This document shows positions 15,053-22,835 of a stretch of DNA of 33,882 bases, in pieces; the first letter of the stretch is position 1, and every line of letters begins with the position of its first letter. The stretch spans positions 1-33,882 of the forward strand of contig CANQFA010000014.1 of assembly GCA_947597925.1 (NCBI GenBank), given 5' to 3'. A program made the translations under genes and the position numbers. This DNA is from an uncultured Clostridia bacterium (GTDB lineage: Bacteria > Bacillota > Clostridia > Christensenellales > Borkfalkiaceae). The notes beneath the pieces are model-generated. The model saw nothing but the letters and a program-made list of their open reading frames with translations, was not told where the DNA came from and did not search any database.

Positions 15053-15907
15053 ATGATCAGGATCCTGATAGACAGCGCCTCCGATATCGTACAGACGGAG
15101 GCGGAGGAGATGGGGATCGACATGATCCCGATCGAGGTGCGCTTCGGCGAGAAGACCTACTTCGACGGCGTCGACCTCTCGCACGAGCGCTTCTTCGAAA
15201 TGCTCATCGAGAGCAATGACTTTCCCAAGACGAGCCAGATCAATGAATATCGCTGGGGCGAGGCCTTCGAAAAGCTGACCGCGGAGGGCGACCAAGTGAT
15301 CGCCATCACCCTCTCCTCCGGGCTCTCGGGGACCTACGCCTGCGCCAAAAACGCCGCGAGGCGCTACCCCGGGCAGGTCTTTGCGGTGGACAGTAAAAAT
15401 GCCACCACGGGAGAACGCATCCTCTGCGACTATGCCCTGCGCCTCATAGCGAGCGGCCTCGATGCCGCCGCCGTGGTGCAAGAGCTGGAGGAGAAGCGGG
15501 AAAAGATCTGCGTCATCGCCGTCGTCGATACCCTGAAATATCTGAGGAAGGGGGGAAGGATCTCGAGCGTGGCGGCGCTCGCGGGCGAGATGCTCTCGGT
15601 GAAGCCCGTCATCTCGGTCACGGGCGGCGAGGTCAAGCTCGTGGGAAAGGCGATCGGCAGCAAGCGGAGCAATAACCTCCTGATGCAGCTCGTGGAGAAG
15701 TGCGGAGGCATCGACTTTTCCATGCCCTATGGGCTCATGTATTCGGGCCTTTCGGACAGCTATCTCAAGAAATACCTGCAGGACAGCAAGAGCCTGTGGG
15801 AGGGAAAGATAGAGGACCCCGCGAAGATCCCCGTCTACCTGATCGGCAGTACCATAGGGTCGCACATCGGGCCGAACGGCGTGGGTGTCGCCTTCTTCCG
15901 CAAGTGA
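15053..15907 (+). CDS. DegV family protein (FakB-like fatty-acid-binding)
   Basis: A 284-residue DegV protein. Family marks are SASDI (8-12), PKTSQIN (58-64), SSGLSGTY (88-95), RKGGRIS and GSHIGPNGVGVAFF near the end. DegV/FakB proteins hold one fatty acid in a buried pocket and present it to the kinase FakA, whose acyl-phosphate product enters phospholipid synthesis; the acyl preference differs between paralogues. No FakA is present in this window. The gene has an AGGAGAACG ribosome site and is the last gene of the MarR operon, 23 bp after the dehydrogenase fusion and followed by a terminator. The context suggests that it binds the acid produced by the enzymes encoded upstream. Confidence 0.9.
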   Translation: MIRILIDSASDIVQTEAEEMGIDMIPIEVRFGEKTYFDGVDLSHERFFEMLIESNDFPKTSQINEYRWGEAFEKLTAEGDQVIAITLSSGLSGTYACAKNAARRYPGQVFAVDSKNATTGERILCDYALRLIASGLDAAAVVQELEEKREKICVIAVVDTLKYLRKGGRISSVAALAGEMLSVKPVISVTGGEVKLVGKAIGSKRSNNLLMQLVEKCGGIDFSMPYGLMYSGLSDSYLKKYLQDSKSLWEGKIEDPAKIPVYLIGSTIGSHIGPNGVGVAFFRK

Positions 15908-15917
15908 TGTCTTGAAA

Positions 15918-15957
15918 ATAAGATCGGGACCCCGATTCGGGATCCCGATCTTATTTT
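15918..15957 (+). terminator. Terminator of the MarR operon
   Basis: An extended hairpin GATCGGGA (15922-15929) / TCCCGATC (15943-15950), with an inner CCCGATTCGGG, is followed by TTATTTTAT. It closes the MarR - hydrolase - dehydrogenase - DegV unit. Confidence 0.85.
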
Positions 15958-15969
15958 ATGGAGCGCCTT

Positions 15970-15986
15970 GCTGTCCCCTTGAGGGG
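15970..15986. repeat. Short palindromic repeat, left copy
   Basis: GCTGTCCCCTTGAGGGG. It matches the copy at 16694-16710 at 16 of 17 positions, and the two copies flank the AT-rich membrane-protein gene. The core CCCCT-GAGGGG is self-complementary. Confidence 0.6.
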
Positions 15987-16030
15987 CAAAGGGGGTGTCT
16001 CTATGATTGTGTCGTTCCGCCCTGCGGGCT

Positions 16031-16672
16031 TTAATCGCCTTCTGTCAGGTAAAATAAGTCGTACCTTTTTATGATGTAATTCTGATAGATAGGTGTCAGT
16101 CCCAAGTAGAGGAAACAATGACCCAAATACAGGCAGTTGAGTAGGGCAAAGACCACGATATCCGTTTGCCCATTGACGACATAGATACTATTGATTGCGG
16201 CGAGCGCAGCAATATGGCATATCACCTCTGCGACCACATAGAAATTGAACCCTACTTTCTTTTTCGACGCAAAGTTATAATTTCCTACGGCGATATTTCT
16301 CCTTACGCCCAATATCCACAGCACCGTTTGCAGGACAGCACTCACGATCAAGACCGTGAGCAGTACCCAGTTGAAGCCCTTAAACTGCAGACGGTAGATA
16401 AGATATAGGCACATCAGGCATATCCCATACTCGCTCCAGCCGTAAAAGCGATTCTTCTTATACAGATCCTTCATTCGTTCATCACTCGCATAGAGAAGAA
16501 CGAAGAACAGGTAGACCCATACAGCGCCTATCATGATGATCTTTTCCGCAAGGGATGCATTGGCCCAAGGAACGATCAAGAGGATCAATGCAAAAACCCA
16601 AAGAGCGAATCTTGCCGAGTTTTTCGCCTTTTTCAGGCTCCTGTTTTTTACAAAATTGATATAATTTTCCAT
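16031..16672 (-). CDS. Hypothetical multi-pass membrane protein
   Basis: A 213-residue protein I do not recognise. It has a basic N-terminus (MENYINFVKNRSLKKAKNS) and about six hydrophobic segments: roughly 20-40, 43-65, 80-100, 103-125, 141-163 and 168-192. There are no visible catalytic or binding motifs. The ribosome site is weak (GGTAAACCG before the ATG). The gene is distinctly more AT-rich than its neighbours, reads against the MarR operon and stands alone between two copies of a palindromic repeat (15970-15986 and 16694-16710). This suggests a single-gene cassette acquired by transfer. It has no obvious promoter and no strong terminator. Confidence 0.65.
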   Translation of the reverse strand: MENYINFVKNRSLKKAKNSARFALWVFALILLIVPWANASLAEKIIMIGAVWVYLFFVLLYASDERMKDLYKKNRFYGWSEYGICLMCLYLIYRLQFKGFNWVLLTVLIVSAVLQTVLWILGVRRNIAVGNYNFASKKKVGFNFYVVAEVICHIAALAAINSIYVVNGQTDIVVFALLNCLYLGHCFLYLGLTPIYQNYIIKRYDLFYLTEGD

Positions 16673-16693
16673 CGGTTTACCAAGTTTTCCCTC

Positions 16694-16710
16694 GCTGTCC
16701 CCTCGAGGGG
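16694..16710. repeat. Short palindromic repeat, right copy
   Basis: GCTGTCCCCTCGAGGGG, one mismatch to the left copy at 15970-15986. The core CCCCTCGAGGGG is a perfect palindrome. Confidence 0.6.
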
Positions 16711-16735
16711 GAGCCGAGGAATATCACTGCATGCG

Positions 16736-16759
16736 AAAAGGGCAGCGCGGGGGCCGCCC
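16736..16759 (-). terminator. Terminator of the DUF1508 gene
   Basis: On the minus strand a GC-rich hairpin (GGGCGGC / GCTGCCC, one mismatched pair, 16740-16759) is followed by TTTT (16736-16739). It lies 27 bp after the stop codon of the DUF1508 gene. Confidence 0.6.
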
Positions 16760-16785
16760 TCAATTCGTCTTTGCGTGACGGAAAA

Positions 16786-17628
16786 TTATTCTTCGTCAGT
16801 AGACTCTTCTACCGTCGTGGTCTGGGCCCAGCGCTGGATGGAGCTCTTTGCGCTCTCGGCCTGACTGCGGCTCGAATAGGTCGAGCTGGTGGCGAGGAGT
16901 CCGTTGCGCGCATTCAGGACGACGACCTGGAAGTCCCCGTTCTTGTGCTGCGTGATCTGAAGACGATCGGCATTGGCGATATTGTCCTGATAGGTCTTGA
17001 TGCCGGACCGCGCACTGGAGATAGTGGAGTAGCCGGGAGCGGGGCTCTCGAGCATGACCTGCCCGTTGGGAGCATAGAGGCTCAGCCAGAATCTGCCGTT
17101 TTGCTTCTCGATGACCCACTTGCCGTTTGCACCGGACTTTTCGGGTGCGGGTGCGGGCGCGGGCTCTGCCTTCTTGGGCGCTTCCTTGAAGACGTAGGGC
17201 GAACGGGATTCCTTCTTGGCGGCGGGCTTGGGTTCTTCTTTCTTCATATCAGATTCCTCCTTGACTTCTTCATTGGATCCTGATCCTTCGGCCTCGGCGG
17301 GAGTTTCCTCGGCAGTCTCCTCCGTGGTCTCCTCGGCAGGAGCTTCCTCAGCGGGTGCTTCCTCTGCAGTCTCTTCCGCGGGAGCCTCTTCGGCTTCTGC
17401 TTCTGCGGGAGCTTCCTCGGCGGGTGCTTCCTCTGCAGCCTCTTCCGCGGGAGCCTCTTCGGCTTCGGCCGCCTTGCATTCCTTGGCAAGCTTATTTGCC
17501 TTGGTCTGCAGGACGATGAGGGCAACGAGGATCGCAACGATCAGGACGGCGATGACGCCGAGAACGATGCAGAGTACCAGATTGTCTTGTATGACTTGCA
17601 TGAAGTCAGCACAAAGATTGGACAACAT
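16786..17628 (-). CDS. Membrane-anchored DUF1508 (YegP-like) repeat protein with Ala/Glu-rich linker
   Basis: A 280-residue protein in three parts. A membrane segment (about 17-41, LVLCIVLGVIAVLIVAILVA onward) is followed by a long low-complexity linker rich in Ala, Glu and Pro (about 53-115). The linker contains a 23-residue tandem duplication, also visible in the DNA as two 60-bp near-identical stretches 69 bp apart (17339-17398 and 17408-17467). Two DUF1508 units follow at about 168-213 (GKWVIEKQNGRFWLSLYAPN...) and 220-270 (LQITQHKNGDFQVVVLNARN...). DUF1508 domains are small beta-alpha units of unclear function, usually in pairs. The topology suggests a tethered domain held away from the membrane by a charged spacer. 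The ATG at 17628 follows AGAGAGG and its promoter is at 17656-17684. Confidence 0.85.
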   Translation of the reverse strand: MLSNLCADFMQVIQDNLVLCIVLGVIAVLIVAILVALIVLQTKANKLAKECKAAEAEEAPAEEAAEEAPAEEAPAEAEAEEAPAEETAEEAPAEEAPAEETTEETAEETPAEAEGSGSNEEVKEESDMKKEEPKPAAKKESRSPYVFKEAPKKAEPAPAPAPEKSGANGKWVIEKQNGRFWLSLYAPNGQVMLESPAPGYSTISSARSGIKTYQDNIANADRLQITQHKNGDFQVVVLNARNGLLATSSTYSSRSQAESAKSSIQRWAQTTTVEESTDEE

Positions 17629-17655
17629 ATGTCATTTACCTCTCTGTTTTTTTAT

Positions 17656-17684
17656 AGTATAACACAAAAATTTCCGCCTGTCAA
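17656..17684 (-). promoter_or_regulatory. Promoter of the DUF1508 gene
   Basis: On the minus strand, a perfect TTGACA (17679-17684), a 17-bp spacer and TATACT (17656-17661). Its -35 box lies four bases from the -35 box of the divergent promoter (17689). Confidence 0.8.
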
Positions 17685-17688
17685 TCCA

Positions 17689-17717
17689 TTGACAAATTTT
17701 TTCAGTTAGGTTATCAT
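17689..17717 (+). promoter_or_regulatory. Promoter of the flavoprotein pair; predicted leaderless transcript
   Basis: A perfect TTGACA (17689-17694), a 17-bp spacer and TATCAT (17712-17717). The start codon ATG is at 17724, seven bases after the -10 box, where transcription should begin. There is no room for a ribosome-binding site. Confidence 0.8.
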
Positions 17718-17723
17718 AAAAAT

Positions 17724-18863
17724 ATGCGAAAAATTTCTGTGATCGTGATAGGAGGAGGGGCTTCGGGGCTTGCCGCTTCGGTCATGCTTGCGAGAAGCGG
17801 GGCGAGCGTCACCCTCCTCGAGAGAGGCGAAAGGGTGGGGAGGAAGCTCTCCGCCACGGGAAACGGGCAGGGCAATGTGACCAACCTCGCCGCTTCGAAG
17901 GAGCATTACTTTTCGGACGATCCCGAAAAGGTGGGGCGCATCCTCGGGCGCTTTTCGGCGGAAGATACGGTGGAGTTCCTCCAATCGATGGGCGGGATCT
18001 TCCTTCCCGACAGCCGCGGGAGGGTCTATCCCGCGGGGAGGACTGCCTCTGCCGTCACCGACCTCTTCCGAAGGGAAGTCATGCGCCTCGGCGTCTCCGT
18101 GCTGACGGGCGTCCGTGCGGAGAAGGTGACCTATGCGGAAAATTCCTTCCGTGTCACATGGAAGGAGGGGTACATGTCCGCGGACAAGGTGCTCCTTTCG
18201 GCGGGAGGAAGGGCCGCGGAGCACTTCGGGACGGACGGCACCGCCTATACCCTCGCCGAGTCCTTCGGCCACACCGTGACGCCCCTTACTCCCGTTCTCG
18301 TCCGTCTGAAGACGGATCCCGCCCTCGTGCGCGGACTGCGCGGCATCCGCGTCGATGCCCTCGTGCGCGTCCTCGGCGAAGGGGGGACCCTGCGCGCCTC
18401 CTGCCGCGGCGACCTGCTCTTTACCGACGGAGGAGTCTCGGGAGATGCCGTCTTCCGTGCCTCGTCCTATGCCCGCAAGGGCGACACGCTCTCCGTGGAC
18501 CTCCTGCCCGATGTGGACGAAGGGCGGCTCAGAGCGGCCATGGAGCGGGGAGGCGGCGACCCCCTCCTCGGGATCGTGCCAAATGGTCTCGCGAAATTTC
18601 TCACCCGCATGGGGGGTGACCTCGCCGCGCGGGTAAAGGACTTCCGACTTCCCGTCACGGGGACATGGGGCTTTTCGGAGGCGCAGGTCACGCGGGGCGG
18701 GATCCCCCTCGGGGAGACGGACGAAGACCTGCAGAGTCTCTGCCGCACGGGGCTCTTCTTTGCGGGCGAGATCCTGAATGCAGACGGCGAATGCGGCGGA
18801 TATAACCTCCAGTGGGCCTTTTCTTCCGCCCATGCCGCGGCGGAGGGCATCTTAAAATGCTGA
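17724..18863 (+). CDS. NAD(P)/FAD-dependent oxidoreductase, HI0933/BaiN family
   Basis: A 379-residue flavoprotein. The N-terminal dinucleotide-binding motif is VIVIGGGASGLAASVMLARS (6-25), ending in acidic E33 (TLLERGERVGRKL), followed by the family signature GRKLSATGNGQGNVTN. The C-terminal half has FTDGGVSGDAVFRASS, and the FAD end motif is TGLFFAGEILNADGECGGYN (355-374). The family (HI0933, RdsA, BaiN) includes reductases acting on steroid-like or other unsaturated substrates in gut Clostridia, but most members have no proven substrate. At 379 residues it is a little shorter than usual. The mRNA appears leaderless. The stop overlaps the start of the next flavoprotein gene by 7 bases, so the two are translationally coupled. 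Confidence 0.9.
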   Translation: MRKISVIVIGGGASGLAASVMLARSGASVTLLERGERVGRKLSATGNGQGNVTNLAASKEHYFSDDPEKVGRILGRFSAEDTVEFLQSMGGIFLPDSRGRVYPAGRTASAVTDLFRREVMRLGVSVLTGVRAEKVTYAENSFRVTWKEGYMSADKVLLSAGGRAAEHFGTDGTAYTLAESFGHTVTPLTPVLVRLKTDPALVRGLRGIRVDALVRVLGEGGTLRASCRGDLLFTDGGVSGDAVFRASSYARKGDTLSVDLLPDVDEGRLRAAMERGGGDPLLGIVPNGLAKFLTRMGGDLAARVKDFRLPVTGTWGFSEAQVTRGGIPLGETDEDLQSLCRTGLFFAGEILNADGECGGYNLQWAFSSAHAAAEGILKC

Positions 18864-20365
18864 AACTCACCTGCTCCCTGCGGCTTGGGGAGGGGGAGGA
18901 GCGCCTCATCGCCCTCGCGGAAAAGAAGCTCCGCGCCCCCGTAAAATATTTCCGCATCCTGAAAAAGTCCCTCGACGCCCGCGATAAGGGGGACATAAGG
19001 TGGGTGTATTCGGTGGAATGTTCGTCTCGCCCCGAGCAGCCCGAAATTCCCGTGTACACGCAAATCAGGGGTACCATGCCCAAGGTCTATATCGCGGGAG
19101 CGGGCCCTGCGGGGCTCTTCTGCGCCCTGAGGCTGCTTGCGCACGGCATCCGCCCCATCCTCCTCGAGCGGGGAAAGGAGGTCGGCGAGCGGGCAAGAGA
19201 TGCCGCCCGATTTTCGCGCGAGCGCATCCTCGACCCCGAGAGCAATGTGCAGTTCGGCGAGGGAGGCGCGGGCGCCTTTTCGGACGGAAAGCTCAATACC
19301 CAGACCAACCATCCCTTAAACCGCGAGGTGCTTCTGACATTTGCAAAGTTCGGCGCACCCGAGGAGATCCTCTATCTTTCCAAACCCCATATCGGCAGTG
19401 ACAGGCTCCCCGAGGTGGTGCGGCGCATGCGGGAGTATATCCTCTCCATGGGCGGAGAGGTGCGCTTCGGCGCCAAACTCACGGGATTCGAGACGAAGGA
19501 CGGCGCTCTCTCGGCAGTGCGCGTCAACGGCGTGCGGGAGGAGGCCGACATCCTCGTCCTCGCCGTGGGACACAGCGCAAGGGATACCTTTTCCATGCTC
19601 CTCGGAAAGGTGGAGATGGAGCAGAAGGAATTTGCCGCGGGCGTGCGCATCGAGCACCTGCAGGAGGAGATCGGGCGGGCACAATACGGAAAGAGCGCGC
19701 CCCTGCTTCCCGCGGCCGACTATAAGCTCGTGTCGCATGCGGCGGAGCGCGCCGTCTTTACCTTCTGTATGTGCCCCGGCGGCGTCGTCATTCCCGCGGC
19801 ATCCGAGGAGGGCGGCGTGGTCACGAACGGCATGAGCGAATTTGCCCGCGACGGCCAAAATGCCAACTCCGCCCTTGTCGTGCAGGTCAAGCGGGAGGAC
19901 TTCGGGAGCGACCATCCCCTCGCAGGGGTAGAATTTCAGCGCAGGATGGAGCGGGCGGCCTACCTCGCGGGCGGCGGCTCGTACCGTGCACCCGTCCAAC
20001 TCGTGGGGGACTTCCTCGCGGGAAGGGAGAGCGCGCGCTTTTCATCCGTCCTGCCCACCTATGCGGCGGGGACTTCCTTTGCCCCCGTCGACAGCTACCT
20101 TCCGCCTGCCCTCTGTGCGAGTCTTCGGGCGGCCCTTCCCGACCTCGGGAGGAGGCTTGCGGGCTTCGACTGCGCCGATGCCGTGCTCACAGGTGTCGAG
20201 TCGCGGACGAGTTCTCCCCTCCGCATCCTCCGTGACGGAGAGCTGCAGTCCTCTGTGCGCGGGATCTATCCCTGCGGGGAGGGGTGCGGCTATGCGGGCG
20301 GGATCATGTCGGCGGCGGCGGACGGCCTGCGCGTCGCCCATGCCATCGCCTCCCGTTACTTCTGA
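18857..20365 (+). CDS. FAD-dependent dehydrogenase, COG2509 family
   Basis: A 502-residue flavoprotein. An N-terminal domain of about 75 residues (LTCSLRLGEGEERLIALAEK...) resembles the non-nucleotide N-domain of this family. Then come the FAD motif VYIAGAGPAGLFCALRLLAH and NVQFGEGGAGAFSDGKLNTQ (the COG2509 signature), and it closes with the FAD-binding segment IYPCGEGCGYAGGIMSAAAD. The substrate is unknown. I start at the ATG at 18857, which overlaps the previous stop (18861-18863), because the residues before it (MGLFFRPCRGGGHLK) are just the other frame of the upstream gene. It is the second gene of a two-gene flavoprotein operon, followed by a terminator at 20473. Confidence 0.9.
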   Translation: MLKLTCSLRLGEGEERLIALAEKKLRAPVKYFRILKKSLDARDKGDIRWVYSVECSSRPEQPEIPVYTQIRGTMPKVYIAGAGPAGLFCALRLLAHGIRPILLERGKEVGERARDAARFSRERILDPESNVQFGEGGAGAFSDGKLNTQTNHPLNREVLLTFAKFGAPEEILYLSKPHIGSDRLPEVVRRMREYILSMGGEVRFGAKLTGFETKDGALSAVRVNGVREEADILVLAVGHSARDTFSMLLGKVEMEQKEFAAGVRIEHLQEEIGRAQYGKSAPLLPAADYKLVSHAAERAVFTFCMCPGGVVIPAASEEGGVVTNGMSEFARDGQNANSALVVQVKREDFGSDHPLAGVEFQRRMERAAYLAGGGSYRAPVQLVGDFLAGRESARFSSVLPTYAAGTSFAPVDSYLPPALCASLRAALPDLGRRLAGFDCADAVLTGVESRTSSPLRILRDGELQSSVRGIYPCGEGCGYAGGIMSAAADGLRVAHAIASRYF

Positions 20366-20472
20366 TTTTGTTTATTTTTAATGCAATGTTCACACGCCTT
20401 TCACGAAAGCGCAGTATAATCAAAGAAAAAAGTCGCACACTCCTAAGATTTTTTCATATTCTCTCAGGAAGG

Positions 20473-20498
20473 ATGCTCTCCGAAAGGAGGGCATTTTT
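20473..20498 (+). terminator. Terminator of the flavoprotein operon
   Basis: ATGCTCTCC-GAAA-GGAGGGCAT (one G-T pair) followed by TTTTTCC-type U-tract. It lies 108 bp beyond the stop of the COG2509 gene and just before the end of the opposing tmcAL gene; the U-tract is on the plus side only. Confidence 0.75.
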
Positions 20499-20504
20499 CC
20501 ATGT

Positions 20505-21689
20505 CTACAGGAGCAAGGTCTCGCAGTCGGGCGTATGGATGCCGCGGAGGGCATCGGAGAGGGCGTTTGCCGCGAGGTCGGTGCGGATACAGGCGAGCGC
20601 ATCTCCTCTGAGGCGGACGAGGTCGCTCTTCCGCGTGACGAGGGGGAGAGGGGAGGCGGCAAGGGCGGCGAGCAGTTCGTCGGCTTTTTCCTTTTTTACG
20701 GCGAGGGGACGGAGATAGAGGGAGGCCTCCGCATAGGCACGGACCTCCTTGCGGCGGACGCCGAGGAAGTTCTGAAGGAGGATGCGCTTGATGCGCGAGC
20801 GGGTGTACCGCCTGGAGACGCACTTCTCCACGATGGAAGAATAGGTGGGGTCGGTGCGCGCGAGCAGGTGCAGGCGGTTCTCGATCCCCTCGGCGCAGTC
20901 GGGGCAGGCGGCCACTTCCTCCGCACTTGCCTTGAGGAGGGCAAGGATCGCCGCGGTCTCATAGGAAGTCGGGGAAAATGAACGGGCATCCTCGTACACG
21001 GTAGGGGGCAAATTGGTCTTGAGCGCTCTCTTGCCCTTTCCGTCCGACGATGTGAGGACGGCGCGAAGCGCCGTCGCGGAGGAAAATTTTTCGCGGAGGT
21101 CGGTGTCCGCATATCCCCCGCCCACGCGCGGGATGGGGAGGGGCTCCATGGCGCTCCGCTCGAGGAGGAGGGCGCGGCAGTACTCGACGCCGAGCACATT
21201 GTTGGGGGAAGTGAGCAGGCTCTCGTCCACGTCGGAGTTGAGGGCGAGGAGGGCCTCGGTGCGCGCTTTGACATAGGAGGTGCCGTCCTTCATGCGCCCC
21301 CTCAGTTCCGTCTGAAAGATCTTATCCTCGCGAAGGGTGGCATTTGCCGCCTTCAGGAAGTCCTCCCTCTCCCCGCTCTCGCATCCGAAGGCGAGGTGGG
21401 TGACGGAGGGGATGGCGGCGAGGAGATGCACCGCGCCCCTCGCGAAGAGCTCTGCGGGCGAGACGGCAAAGGGGGTGGGAAGCTCCAGGACGAGGTCGGC
21501 GCCGTTTTGCACGGCATGGCGCGCGCGGGTGTACTTCCCGAAGACGGCGATCTCTCCCCGCTGGGTAAAGTTGCCGCTCATCAGGCAGAGCACCGCATCG
21601 CAGCCGCTCCGCTTTTTCATCTCTCCCAATTGGTAGAGATGCCCGCTGTGGAAGGGGTTGTATTCACAAATTACCGCACAAATTTTCAT
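20505..21689 (-). CDS. tmcAL: tRNA(Met) cytidine acetate ligase TmcAL (YlbM family)
   Basis: A 394-residue nucleotidyltransferase-fold enzyme. The start is MKICAVICEYNPFHSGHLYQ, with the HxGH adenylate motif at H14-H17. Further family stretches are SGNFTQRGEIAVFGKYTRA, VLELPTPFAVSPAE and RRYTRSRIKRILL. In Bacillus subtilis TmcAL activates acetate with ATP and acetylates the wobble cytidine of elongator tRNA(Met), which prevents misreading of isoleucine codons. The length fits the family (about 400). It has a strong GGAGGAG ribosome site 6 bp before the ATG and is divergent from pta, which like ackA belongs to acetate metabolism; that link is only suggestive. Confidence 0.9.
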   Translation of the reverse strand: MKICAVICEYNPFHSGHLYQLGEMKKRSGCDAVLCLMSGNFTQRGEIAVFGKYTRARHAVQNGADLVLELPTPFAVSPAELFARGAVHLLAAIPSVTHLAFGCESGEREDFLKAANATLREDKIFQTELRGRMKDGTSYVKARTEALLALNSDVDESLLTSPNNVLGVEYCRALLLERSAMEPLPIPRVGGGYADTDLREKFSSATALRAVLTSSDGKGKRALKTNLPPTVYEDARSFSPTSYETAAILALLKASAEEVAACPDCAEGIENRLHLLARTDPTYSSIVEKCVSRRYTRSRIKRILLQNFLGVRRKEVRAYAEASLYLRPLAVKKEKADELLAALAASPLPLVTRKSDLVRLRGDALACIRTDLAANALSDALRGIHTPDCETLLL

Positions 21690-21708
21690 GATTTCTCCTC
21701 CGTGCGAC

Positions 21709-21737
21709 TTTACTTTCCCGCCGAAAGGGTGTATAAT
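21709..21737 (+). promoter_or_regulatory. Promoter of pta
   Basis: TTTACT (21709-21714), a 17-bp spacer and a perfect TATAAT (21732-21737). It gives a 5' leader of about 70 nt. It lies in the divergent tmcAL-pta intergenic region. Confidence 0.65.
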
Positions 21738-21815
21738 ATTTCCATACAGACCTCTCCGCCCCTCTATTATACACGAAGTGCGGAGAAAAATAAAGAAAAT
21801 TTCGGAGCAAAGAAG

Positions 21816-22823
21816 ATGGAACAGACAAAATCACAAAACATTGTAGACGTCATCAAGGCAAAGGCCGCGGCCAAGCAGAAGAAGATCGTGCTCTGCGAGG
21901 GCGAGGACTCCCGCGTCGTCAGAGCGGCTTCCGCCTGCGTGCAGGAGGGCATCGCGAAGATCGTCCTGCTCGGAAGCGAGAAGGAGATCAGGGCGAAGAA
22001 CCCCGACGTCGACCTCACGGGCGTGGAGATCGTCGATCCCGCAACTTCGGAAAAGGCGGAGAGCTATGCGGCCCTCCTCTATGAACTGCGCAAGGCAAAG
22101 GGCATGACGGAGGAGCAGGCGAAGGCGCAGGCAAAGGATGCCACCTTCTTCGGCGCCCTCATGCTCAAGAGCGGCGATGTCGACGGGCTTGTCTCGGGCG
22201 CCTGCCACTCCACGGCAAATACTCTCCGCCCCGGTCTGCAGATCATCAAGACCGCGCCCGGTGTCTCCTCCGTGTCGAGTTTCAACCTCATGGTCGCGCC
22301 CGCCTGTGGCAATCAATATTGCGAAGACGGCATGCTCATTTTTGCCGACTGCGGCCTCAATCCCACCTATACCGCCGAGGGGCTTGCCGACTGCGCCATT
22401 GCGACCGCGAAGAGCGCAAGGGAGATCGCAGGGCTGGAGCCCCGCGTCGCCATGCTCTCCTTCTCGACGATGGGCAGCGCCAAGCATGACCTCGTGACCA
22501 ATGTGCAGGAGGCCGTGAAGATCGCGAAGGAAAAGGCGCCCGAACTCATGCTCGACGGCGAACTTCAGTTCGATGCCGCCATGGTGCCCTCTGTCGCCGC
22601 GCTCAAGGCGCCCGCATCCAAGGTGGCGGGACATGCAAACGTGCTCATCTTCCCCGACCTGCAGGCGGGAAACATCGGCTACAAGATCGCCGAGCGTCTC
22701 GGCGGATTCCAGGCGATCGGACCCATCTGCCAGGGATTTGCGAAGCCCCTCAACGACCTCTCCCGCGGCTGCAAGACAGAGGACATCGTCTGCGCGGTCG
22801 CTATTACGGCGCTGCAGGCCTGA
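21816..22823 (+). CDS. pta: Phosphate acetyltransferase
   Basis: A 335-residue short-form Pta, the size of the stand-alone catalytic domain, without the N-terminal regulatory part found in enterobacteria. Family segments are KKIVLCEGEDSRVVRAA, ATFFGALMLKSGDVDGLVSG, ACHSTANTLRPGLQIIKTAP, MLSFSTMGSAKH and VLIFPDLQAGNIGYKI. It converts acetyl-CoA and phosphate to acetyl phosphate and CoA, and with AckA makes ATP and acetate in fermentation. I start at the ATG at 21816 (family-like MEQTKSQNIVDVIKAKA); a long upstream extension of the frame is antisense to tmcAL. ackA follows after an unusually long 407-bp gap filled with repeats. Confidence 0.96.
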   Translation: MEQTKSQNIVDVIKAKAAAKQKKIVLCEGEDSRVVRAASACVQEGIAKIVLLGSEKEIRAKNPDVDLTGVEIVDPATSEKAESYAALLYELRKAKGMTEEQAKAQAKDATFFGALMLKSGDVDGLVSGACHSTANTLRPGLQIIKTAPGVSSVSSFNLMVAPACGNQYCEDGMLIFADCGLNPTYTAEGLADCAIATAKSAREIAGLEPRVAMLSFSTMGSAKHDLVTNVQEAVKIAKEKAPELMLDGELQFDAAMVPSVAALKAPASKVAGHANVLIFPDLQAGNIGYKIAERLGGFQAIGPICQGFAKPLNDLSRGCKTEDIVCAVAITALQA

Positions 22824-22835
22824 GAAGTTTATTTT

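Noticed and set aside
20389..20498. Possible small RNA from a TATAAT at 20415 to the terminator at 20498
   Set aside because: No -35 box at an acceptable distance (TTCACA is 20 bp away); the terminator is better explained as the end of the flavoprotein operon.
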